From: Streptomyces sp. NRRL B-1140
Lineage (GTDB): Bacteria > Actinomycetota > Actinomycetes > Streptomycetales > Streptomycetaceae
NCBI RefSeq assembly: GCF_001280065.1
Contig: NZ_LGEA01000112.1
Location: forward strand, 1-47,549
Reading direction: 5' to 3'
DNA length: 47,549 nt
Every line of letters starts with the position of its first letter. Within the stretch, counting starts at the first letter, position 1. Positions 41,212 to 47,549 of the stretch are shown here, in pieces. The position numbers and the translations under genes were made by a program. Under the pieces are notes generated by a model, which did not search any database, was not told the origin of the DNA, and saw nothing but the letters and a program-made list of their open reading frames with translations.

Positions 41212-42372
41212 TCAGCCCACCAGCCCCAACTCCCGCGCGATCAGCATGCGCTGGACCTCGCTCGTGCCCTCGCCGATTTCGAGGATCTTGGAGTCTCGCC
41301 ACATGCGGGCGACCGGGTACTCGTTCATGAAGCCGTAGCCGCCGTGGATCTGGGTGGCCTCGCGGGCGTTGTCCACCGCGACCGTGGAGGAGTGCAGTTT
41401 CGCCAGGGCCGCTTCCTTCTTGAAGGCGGCGCCGGAGACCAGGCGGGCCGCCGCGTCGCGCCAGGCCAGGCGGGCCGTGTGGGCCTTCATCTCCATGTCC
41501 GCGATCTTGAACTGGATGGCCTGGTTGGCGGCGATCGGCTTGCCGAAGGCCTGCCGTTCCTTCGCGTACTTGACCGACTCGTCCACGCAGCCCTGCGCCA
41601 GGCCCGTCGCCAGGGCAGCGATCGCGATGCGGCCCTCGTCGAGGATGCGCAGGAACTGGGCGTAGCCGCGGCCCTCCTCGCCCAGGAGGTTCTCCGCCGG
41701 GACCCGGACATCCGTGAAGGACAGTTCGCGGGTGTCCGAGGCGTTCCAGCCGACCTTGGAGTAGGGGGCGGCGACCGTGAAGCCCGGTGTGCCGGACGGG
41801 ACGATGATCGAGGAGATCTGCGGCCTGCCGTCGGGCTTGCGGCCGGTGACCGCCGTGACCGTCACCAGGCCCGTGATGTCCGTGCCCGAGTTGGTGATGA
41901 AGCACTTCGTGCCGTTGATGACCCACTCGTTCGTGGCGGAGTCCAGGCGTGCCGTCGTGCGGGTCGCGCCCGCGTCGCTGCCGCCGTCCGGCTCCGTCAG
42001 GCCGAACGCGCCCAGCATCTCGCCCGTGCAGAGGCGGGGGAGCCACTCCTGCTTCTGCGCCTCGGTGCCGTACAGGTGGATCGGCATCGCGCCCAGCGAG
42101 ACGCCGGCCTCCAGGGTGATGGCGATCGAGGAGTCGACCCGCGCCAGTTCCTCCAGGGCCACGCCGAGCGCCAGGTAGTCGCCGCCCATGCCGCCGTACT
42201 CCTCGGGGAACGGCAGGCCGAACAGGCCCATGCGGCCCATCTCGCGGACGATCTCGTACGGGAACTCGTGCCGCTCGTAGAAGTCGCCGATCTTCGGCGC
42301 CACCACCTCGTGTGCGAACTCCTCGACCGTACGGCGGAGGTCCTCCAGCTCGGGGGAGAGACGGTAGTCCAT
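41212..42372 (-). CDS. acdH: Acyl-CoA dehydrogenase (branched-chain/isovaleryl type)
   Basis: The protein is 386 residues from ATG 42372 (MDYRLSPELEDLRRT). It has the full three-domain acyl-CoA dehydrogenase fold: AFGLTEPDGGSDAGATRTTA and WVINGTKCFITNSGTDI for FAD and acyl binding, and IHGGYGFMNEYPVARMWRD near the C-terminus with the catalytic region. It oxidises a short or branched acyl-CoA, probably isovaleryl-CoA or related substrates from branched amino acids. It is the last gene of the carboxylase operon, starting 5 bases after the HMG-CoA lyase stop. The corresponding Streptomyces gene is acdH, used for valine and leucine breakdown. Confidence 0.9.
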   Translation of the reverse strand: MDYRLSPELEDLRRTVEEFAHEVVAPKIGDFYERHEFPYEIVREMGRMGLFGLPFPEEYGGMGGDYLALGVALEELARVDSSIAITLEAGVSLGAMPIHLYGTEAQKQEWLPRLCTGEMLGAFGLTEPDGGSDAGATRTTARLDSATNEWVINGTKCFITNSGTDITGLVTVTAVTGRKPDGRPQISSIIVPSGTPGFTVAAPYSKVGWNASDTRELSFTDVRVPAENLLGEEGRGYAQFLRILDEGRIAIAALATGLAQGCVDESVKYAKERQAFGKPIAANQAIQFKIADMEMKAHTARLAWRDAAARLVSGAAFKKEAALAKLHSSTVAVDNAREATQIHGGYGFMNEYPVARMWRDSKILEIGEGTSEVQRMLIARELGLVG

Positions 42373-42377
42373 GGTGA

Positions 42378-43328
42378 TCAGTGCTCCTCGGTGTCCTCGT
42401 GGGACAGGGCTCGTACGGTGCGGGACGGGCTGGGTCGGCCCAGGTGGGCGGCCATCCACGCGCTTGTGGCGACGAGGCGGCCGAGGTCGATTCCGGTGTC
42501 GATGCCGAGGCCCCGCAGCATCCACACGAGGTCTTCGGTGGCGAGGTTGCCCGTCGCCGACTTCGCGTACGGGCAGCCGCCGAGGCCGCCCGCCGAGGCG
42601 TCGATCGTCGTGACGCCCTGCTGGAGCGCCGCCAGGGTGTTGGCGAGGGCCTGGCCGTAGGTGTCGTGGAAGTGGACGCCGAGGGCGGACACCGGGACGC
42701 CCGCCTCATCCAGGGCGGCCAGGAGGGCGACCACATGGCCCGGGGTCGCCACGCCGATCGTGTCGCCCAGGCTCAGCTCGTCGCAGCCCATGTCCAGCAG
42801 GGCGCGGCAGACCCGCACCACCCGGTCGATCGGGACCTCGCCCTCCCAGGGGTCGCCGAAGCACATCGAGAGGTAGCCGCGGACGTGGGCCGAGTCGGCC
42901 TTCGCCCGGGTCACCACCGGCTCGAACATCGCCAGCGCCTCGTCCACCGTGCGGTTGAGGTTGGCCTTGGCGAAGGACTCCGTGGCGCTGGCGAAGACGG
43001 CCACCCGGCGGGCGCCGAGTGCCAGGGCCCTGTCCAGGCCGCGCTCGTTCGGGACGAGGACCGGGAGCGCGACGGGCAGGTCGGCGACCATCGGGAACAG
43101 CGCTTCCGCGTCCGCCAGTTGGGGGACCCACTTGGGGTGGACGAAGCTCGTCGCCTCGATCGTCGTCAGGCCGGCCTCGGCCAGGCGGTGGATGAACCGC
43201 GCCTTGACCTCCGTGGGGACCGTCGCCTTCTCGTTCTGCAGGCCGTCCCGGGCGCCGACCTCGTGGATGCGGACCCGGGTGGGCAGGTCCCGGCTCGGGA
43301 CGGCCATCGGAAGTCCGGGGACTGTCAT
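42378..43328 (-). CDS. mvaB: Hydroxymethylglutaryl-CoA lyase
   Basis: The 316-residue protein starts at ATG 43328, overlapping the biotin carboxylase stop as ATGA. The HMGL-like TIM barrel shows [16 protein letters not shown] near residue 20, [39 protein letters not shown] and the active-site loop [15 protein letters not shown] with the catalytic cysteine. It splits HMG-CoA to acetoacetate and acetyl-CoA, the last step of leucine degradation. The symbol is by family and operon context. Confidence 0.93.
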   Translation of the reverse strand: MTVPGLPMAVPSRDLPTRVRIHEVGARDGLQNEKATVPTEVKARFIHRLAEAGLTTIEATSFVHPKWVPQLADAEALFPMVADLPVALPVLVPNERGLDRALALGARRVAVFASATESFAKANLNRTVDEALAMFEPVVTRAKADSAHVRGYLSMCFGDPWEGEVPIDRVVRVCRALLDMGCDELSLGDTIGVATPGHVVALLAALDEAGVPVSALGVHFHDTYGQALANTLAALQQGVTTIDASAGGLGGCPYAKSATGNLATEDLVWMLRGLGIDTGIDLGRLVATSAWMAAHLGRPSPSRTVRALSHEDTEEH

Positions 43329-45241
43329 TGCGCCGCCTCCTCGTGCGGTGCGATGACCGCCAGCACCTGGTCCATGGCGACCGTGGTGCCGGGGGCCACG
43401 TCCAGTTCGGTGACCTTTCCGGCGTGCGGCGCGGAGATGACGTGCTCCATCTTCATCGCCTCCACCACCAGCAGGCTCTGACCGGCGCTCACCTCGTCGC
43501 CGACCGCGACCTTCACCACCGTCACCGTGCCGGGCATCGGGGCGGTCAGCGAGTCGGCGCCCGCGTGGGCGGCCCGGGTGAGGGACGCGGCGACCGGGTC
43601 GTGGTCGCGTACGTGCCAGGCGTCGCCGTCGCGGCCCAGCCAGTCGGCGGCGCGGTGGAAGGTGTGGCGGACACCGTCCAGCGTGACGCAGACCCGGTCG
43701 GCGGTGACCGTGGCCGTGCCGCGCGGGGTGTACTCCAGGGGCTCCTGCACTCGCAGGGGGAAGGCCGGTGGCTTCGGCTCGCCACCCAGGCGCCAGCCGC
43801 TCGGGACCGAGAAGGGGTCCGTCCAGCCTCCCGGCCCGGGCTTCAGGGCCTCCAGGCGTACGGCCGCCGCCGCCTCGTACACCTCCTCCGGCACGTCCGC
43901 CGGGACCAGGTCCTCCACCTCGCGCTCGACCAGGCCGGTGTCCATGTCGCCGGAGACCACCGCCGGGTGGGCGAGCAGGCGGCGCAGGAACCCGGCGTTC
44001 GTCTGCACGCCGAGCGTGACGGTCTCCGCCAGGGCCGCGCGGAGCTTGCGCAGGGCCGTCGCACGGTCGGGGCCGTACGCGATGACCTTGGAGAGCATCG
44101 GGTCGTAGAGGCTGCCGACCTCCGTGCCCTCAGTGAGGCCCGAGTCGGTGCGCACGCCGTCGCCCTGCGGCTCGCGCAGCCGCAGGATCGTGCCGCCGGA
44201 GGGGAGGAAACCGCGGGCCGGGTCCTCGGCGCAGATGCGGGCCTCCACCGCGTGACCGGTCAGCCGTACGTCCGTCTGGGTGAAGCCGAGGGGCTCCCCG
44301 GCCGCCACGCGCAGCTGCCACTCGACCAGGTCCAGGCCGGTGATCAGCTCCGTGACCGGGTGTTCCACCTGGAGGCGGGTGTTCATCTCCATGAAGTAGT
44401 ACGACGAGGGGTCGTTGCCGGGGACGATGAACTCCACCGTGCCCGCGCCCCGGTAGCCGCAGGAACGGGCCGCCTGGACCGCCGCCTCGCCCATCGCGGC
44501 ACGCGTCTCCTCGTCGAGGAGGACGCTCGGCGCCTCCTCGATGATCTTCTGGTGGCGGCGCTGGAGGGAGCACTCGCGCTCGCCGAGGTGGACCACGTTC
44601 CCGTGGCCGTCGGCCAGGACCTGGATCTCGATGTGGCGGGGGCGGTCGATCCACCGCTCCACCAGGAGGGTGTCGTCGCCGAAGGAGGCGTGGGCCTCGC
44701 GGCGGGCCGAGGCGATCTCCTCCTCCAGCCGGGTGAGGTCCCGCACCAGGCGCATGCCCTTGCCGCCGCCGCCCGCGCTGGGCTTGAGCAGCACGGGCGC
44801 GCCCAGCGCGCGGGCCGCCTCCGCCAGATCCGGGTCGCGCCCGCCGGGCACCACCGGCACCCCGGCCTCCTGGACCGTCTCCTTGGCGCGGATCTTGTCG
44901 CCCATCAGGGCGATCGCGTCCGCCGGAGGGCCGATGAAGACCAGGCCGGCCTCGGCGCAGGCGCGCGCGAAGGCGGCGTTCTCCGCGAGGAAGCCGTAGC
45001 CCGGGTGGACGGCCTGCGCACCTGTGCGGGCCGCGGCCTCCAGCAGGCGCTCCACCGACAGGTAGCTCTCGGAGGCCGGAGGCGGGCCGATCCGGACCGC
45101 CGTGTCCGCCTCGCGGACGTGCCGGGCGTCGGCGTCCGCGTCGGAGAAGACGGCCACCGAGCGCACGCCCATCGACCGCAGCGTCCGGATGACGCGTACG
45201 GCGATCTCGCCCCGGTTGGCCACCAGTACTGTCTCGAACAT
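43325..45241 (-). CDS. Acyl-CoA carboxylase alpha subunit (biotin carboxylase and biotin carrier)
   Basis: The protein is 638 residues from ATG 45241 ([14 protein letters not shown]); an in-frame GTG at 45259 that overlaps the upstream stop is less likely. It has the ATP-grasp biotin carboxylase domain ([62 protein letters not shown]). A middle beta-barrel domain follows, then a biotinyl domain with biotinylated K597 in EAMKMEH. Together with the beta subunit encoded upstream it probably carboxylates 3-methylcrotonyl-CoA; propionyl- or geranyl-CoA carboxylase are the alternatives, but the HMG-CoA lyase neighbour favours leucine breakdown. Confidence 0.93.
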   Translation of the reverse strand: MFETVLVANRGEIAVRVIRTLRSMGVRSVAVFSDADADARHVREADTAVRIGPPPASESYLSVERLLEAAARTGAQAVHPGYGFLAENAAFARACAEAGLVFIGPPADAIALMGDKIRAKETVQEAGVPVVPGGRDPDLAEAARALGAPVLLKPSAGGGGKGMRLVRDLTRLEEEIASARREAHASFGDDTLLVERWIDRPRHIEIQVLADGHGNVVHLGERECSLQRRHQKIIEEAPSVLLDEETRAAMGEAAVQAARSCGYRGAGTVEFIVPGNDPSSYYFMEMNTRLQVEHPVTELITGLDLVEWQLRVAAGEPLGFTQTDVRLTGHAVEARICAEDPARGFLPSGGTILRLREPQGDGVRTDSGLTEGTEVGSLYDPMLSKVIAYGPDRATALRKLRAALAETVTLGVQTNAGFLRRLLAHPAVVSGDMDTGLVEREVEDLVPADVPEEVYEAAAAVRLEALKPGPGGWTDPFSVPSGWRLGGEPKPPAFPLRVQEPLEYTPRGTATVTADRVCVTLDGVRHTFHRAADWLGRDGDAWHVRDHDPVAASLTRAAHAGADSLTAPMPGTVTVVKVAVGDEVSAGQSLLVVEAMKMEHVISAPHAGKVTELDVAPGTTVAMDQVLAVIAPHEEAAQ

Positions 45242-45255
45242 CGTCGTCCGTCCCC

Positions 45256-46872
45256 TCACATCCGGAAGACGCCGAACTGGGGGTCACCCAGAGGCGCGTT
45301 GGCGCACGCGGTCAGGGCCAGGCCCAGGACCTGACGGGTGTCCAGCGGGTCGATCACACCGTCGTCCCAGAGGCGGGCCGAGGCGTAGTAGGCGTTGCCC
45401 TGGCGCTCGTACTGGGCGCGGATCGGGGCCTTGAAGGCGTCCTCGTCCTCCGCCGGCCAGGACTCGCCGCGTCCCTCCAGCTGGTCCCGCTTGACGGTCG
45501 CGAGGACCGAGGCGGCCTGCTCGCCGCCCATGACCGAGATCTTGGCGTTCGGCCACATCCACAGGAAGCGGGGGGAGTACGCCCTGCCGCACATGGAGTA
45601 GTTGCCCGCGCCGTACGAGCCGCCCACCACGACCGTCAGCTTCGGCACGCGCGTGCAGGCCACCGCCGTGACCATCTTGGCGCCGTGCTTGGCGATGCCG
45701 CCCGCCTCGTAGTCCTTGCCGACCATGAAGCCGGAGATGTTCTGGAGGAAGACGAGGGGGATGCCGCGCTGGTCGCACAGCTCGATGAAGTGCGCGCCCT
45801 TCTGGGCGGACTCGGAGAAGAGGATGCCGTTGTTGGCGACGATGCCCACCGGGTGGCCGTGGATCCGGGCGAAGCCGGTGACCAGGGTCTGGCCGAACTC
45901 GGACTTGAACTCGGCGAAGCGGGAGCCGTCGACGACCCGGGCGATGATCTCGCGCACGTCGTAGGGGGTGCGGGAGTCGACCGGGACCGCGCCGTAGAGG
46001 CTGTGCGGGTCGACCTTCGGCTCCGTCGCCTCCGTGACCTCCCAGGGGAGTGCTCCTCGGGAGGGGAGCGTGGAGACGATGGTGCGGACGATGCGGAGTG
46101 CGTGTGCGTCGTTCTCCGCGAGGTGGTCCGTGACGCCCGAGACGCGGGAGTGGACCTCGCCACCGCCGAGCTCCTCCGCCGTGACGACCTCGCCGGTGGC
46201 CGCCCTCACCAGGGGCGGGCCGCCCAGGAAGATCGTGCCCTGGTTGCGGACGATCACCGCCTCGTCGCTCATCGCCGGGACGTACGCCCCGCCGGCCGTG
46301 CACGAGCCGAGGACGGCGGCGATCTGGGGGATGCCGGCGCCGGACATGCGGGCCTGGTTGTAGAAGATCCGGCCGAAGTGGTCCCGGTCGGGGAAGACCT
46401 CGTCCTGCATGGGGAGGAAGGCACCGCCGGAGTCCACCAGGTAGACGCAGGGGAGGCGGTTGTCGAGGGCGACCTCCTGGGCGCGGAGGTGCTTCTTCAC
46501 GGTCATCGGGTAGTAGGTGCCGCCCTTGACCGTGGCGTCGTTGGCGATGACCACCGTCTCGCGGCCGCTGACCCGGCCGATGCCGGCGATGACGCCGGCG
46601 GCCGGGGCCTGCCCGTCGTACATCCCGTCGGCCGCGAGCGGGGCCAGCTCCAGGAACGGCGAGCCCGGGTCGAGGAGGGTGTCGACGCGGTCGCGGGGGA
46701 GCAGCTTGCCGCGCGCGGTGTGGCGCGCGCGGGCCTTCTCGCCGCCGCCCTGTGCGGCGGTGGCGAGCTTGGTGCGCAGCTCCTCGACGAGGGCGTGGTG
46801 CGCCTCCTCGTTGGCCCGAAAGGCCTCCGACGCGGGGTCTGCCGCGCTCGTGAGCTCCGGTGCCTCGTGCAT
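45256..46872 (-). CDS. Acyl-CoA carboxylase carboxyltransferase beta subunit (methylcrotonyl-CoA type)
   Basis: The protein is 538 residues from ATG 46872 ([12 protein letters not shown]). Two crotonase-fold carboxyltransferase halves are visible: [35 protein letters not shown] and [17 protein letters not shown] in the first, and [27 protein letters not shown] and [20 protein letters not shown] in the second. This sequence pattern is that of methylcrotonyl-CoA carboxylase beta subunits. It transfers the carboxyl from biotin to the acyl-CoA. It is the first gene of the four-gene operon and divergent from the TetR gene. Confidence 0.92.
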   Translation of the reverse strand: MHEAPELTSAADPASEAFRANEEAHHALVEELRTKLATAAQGGGEKARARHTARGKLLPRDRVDTLLDPGSPFLELAPLAADGMYDGQAPAAGVIAGIGRVSGRETVVIANDATVKGGTYYPMTVKKHLRAQEVALDNRLPCVYLVDSGGAFLPMQDEVFPDRDHFGRIFYNQARMSGAGIPQIAAVLGSCTAGGAYVPAMSDEAVIVRNQGTIFLGGPPLVRAATGEVVTAEELGGGEVHSRVSGVTDHLAENDAHALRIVRTIVSTLPSRGALPWEVTEATEPKVDPHSLYGAVPVDSRTPYDVREIIARVVDGSRFAEFKSEFGQTLVTGFARIHGHPVGIVANNGILFSESAQKGAHFIELCDQRGIPLVFLQNISGFMVGKDYEAGGIAKHGAKMVTAVACTRVPKLTVVVGGSYGAGNYSMCGRAYSPRFLWMWPNAKISVMGGEQAASVLATVKRDQLEGRGESWPAEDEDAFKAPIRAQYERQGNAYYASARLWDDGVIDPLDTRQVLGLALTACANAPLGDPQFGVFRM

Positions 46873-46892
46873 CCTGCGGGTCCCCTCACCTT

Positions 46893-46908
46893 GTTAATGA
46901 GCGTTAAC
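46893..46908. promoter_or_regulatory. TetR operator copy 1
   Basis: The 16-base sequence GTTAATGAGCGTTAAC reads GTTAACGCTCATTAAC on the other strand. It lies 21 bases before the carboxyltransferase start codon. Its inverse matches copy 2 at 13 of 16 positions. Confidence 0.7.
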
Positions 46909-46921
46909 GCATTTCCTTCAG

Positions 46922-46937
46922 GTTAACGACCGCTAAC
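46922..46937. promoter_or_regulatory. TetR operator copy 2
   Basis: GTTAACGACCGCTAAC is an imperfect inverted repeat 22 bases before the TetR start codon. With copy 1 it gives a shared pattern GTTARCGNTCRTTAAC. The pair fills the short divergent gap, as expected for a regulator that represses both its own gene and the operon. Confidence 0.7.
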
Positions 46938-46959
46938 CTCTCTGTCTAGAATTGTTTTC

Positions 46960-47549
46960 ATGGCCACCAGAACCGACGCCCCCACCCGCCGTGAGCAGAT
47001 CCTCAAGGAGGCCGCGCGGCTGTTCGCCGAGCGGGGCTTCCACGGGGTCGGAGTGGACGAGATAGGTGCCGCGGTCGGGATCAGCGGGCCCGGGCTGTAC
47101 CGGCACTTCGCGGGCAAGGACGCGATGCTCGCGGAGCTGCTGGTGGGGATCAGTGGGCAGTTGCTGACGGGGGCGAAGCGGAGGGTCGCGGAGGCGGACG
47201 GGGGTGGGGCGGAGCAGGTGCTGGACTCGCTGATCGAGGGGCATATCGACTTCGCGCTCGACGACCGGCCTCTGATCACCCTGCACGACCGGGAGCTGGA
47301 TCGCCTCCGGGACAGTGACCGGAAGATGGTGCGGCAGCTGCAGCGGCAGTACGTGGAGCTGTGGGTGGGGGTGGTGAGGGAGGTGTACCCGGGCCTGGGG
47401 GAGCCGGCGGCTCGGTCGGCCGTGCACTCGGTGTTCGGGTTGCTGAACTCGACTCCGCATCTGGGGAGGGGTGGGTCCTTGCCCGGGCGGGGGGCTACGG
47501 CGGAGTTGCTGCACCGGATGGCTCGGGGGGCGTTCGCTGCGGCGGGGGG
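46960..47549 (+). CDS. TetR-family regulator of the leucine/isovalerate operon (C-terminus off the window)
   Basis: At least 196 residues are present from ATG 46960; the frame stays open to the right edge. The N-terminal TetR HTH is REQILKEAARLFAERGFHGVGVDEIGAAVGISGPGLYRHFAGKDAML (residues 11-57). The C-terminal ligand domain is helical (LDSLIEGHIDFALDDRPLITLHDREL). It is divergent from the carboxylase operon across 87 bases containing two similar 16-bp operators, so it probably represses that operon until an acyl-CoA intermediate binds. No ribosome site is obvious before the ATG; the transcript may be leaderless. Confidence 0.88.
   Translation, partial: MATRTDAPTRREQILKEAARLFAERGFHGVGVDEIGAAVGISGPGLYRHFAGKDAMLAELLVGISGQLLTGAKRRVAEADGGGAEQVLDSLIEGHIDFALDDRPLITLHDRELDRLRDSDRKMVRQLQRQYVELWVGVVREVYPGLGEPAARSAVHSVFGLLNSTPHLGRGGSLPGRGATAELLHRMARGAFAAAG

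Noticed and set aside
43328..45334. A 668-codon plus-strand frame opposite the biotin carboxylase gene
   Set aside because: Arg/His/Gln-rich shadow with no family pattern; the minus-strand enzyme is full length with its biotin site.
1..47549. CRISPR arrays, prophage, insertion sequences, integrases or transposases
   Set aside because: No regular direct-repeat/spacer pattern and no transposase or integrase motifs were found on either strand; the insertion-like regions lack visible mobility genes.

Overview
The window is high-GC actinobacterial chromosome, almost certainly Streptomyces. The evidence is very strong G/C bias at third codon positions, a desferrioxamine (des) siderophore cluster with 19-bp iron boxes, an adpA (bldH) gene carrying its TTA (bldA-dependent) codon next to oligoribonuclease, and a cebR/cebEFG/bglC cellobiose cluster with textbook CebR palindromes. 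It reads as core chromosome in which at least two short stretches look inserted or degraded.

Layout, left to right. (1) 1-5359: a partial PAP2_3-type membrane phosphatase, a histidine phosphatase, an HTH/TPR regulator of the NsdA-like architecture, a small prim-pol-associated-type hypothetical, a spermidine-synthase-like protein and a secreted proline-rich protein. (2) 5491-7583: a response regulator and sensor kinase with overlapping stop/start codons. (3) 7770-11047: a sugar ABC importer (lipoprotein and two permeases, no ATPase), ending in a strong terminator that faces (4) 11128-17392: bglC, cebG, cebF and cebE on the minus strand and divergent cebR. There is a perfect CebR box between cebE and cebR, and a one-mismatch box lying on the bglC start codon. 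(5) 17473-19433: a degraded frameshifted reading frame, a Nudix hydrolase and an MFS exporter. (6) 19490-21676: tRNA-His with its terminator, oligoribonuclease and adpA. (7) 22054-27887: a small membrane protein, a universal stress protein, an acetate-transporter-family membrane protein, glmS, an unknown 85-residue protein and a Tat-exported metallophosphoesterase. (8) 28008-35364: desD, desC, desB and desA (tightly overlapping), a siderophore-interacting FAD reductase and desE, with iron boxes before desA and desE. (9) 35365-41135: an unusual 1373-residue secreted protein joining a lytic-transglycosylase-like domain, a golvesin/Xly-type binding domain and an SGNH esterase. It is followed by a small secreted protein and a small membrane protein, and preceded by a long leader containing a TTA-bearing upstream reading frame. 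(10) 41212-47549: an acyl-CoA dehydrogenase, HMG-CoA lyase, biotin carboxylase and carboxyltransferase operon for leucine/isovalerate breakdown, divergent from a TetR regulator, with two copies of a 16-bp operator-like sequence between them.

How the genes work together. Cellobiose would enter through CebEFG, be hydrolysed by BglC, and relieve CebR repression. Neither sugar importer has its own ATPase, so both probably use the shared ATPase MsiK encoded elsewhere. Lysine-derived cadaverine would be converted by DesA-D to desferrioxamine, re-imported as the iron complex through DesE, and reduced by the adjacent FAD protein. AdpA is a developmental master regulator whose translation depends on the rare leucyl tRNA of bldA. 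The least explained part is region 9. In the S. coelicolor gene order as I recall it, desE lies directly next to the acyl-CoA dehydrogenase gene, so region 9 looks like an accessory insertion.
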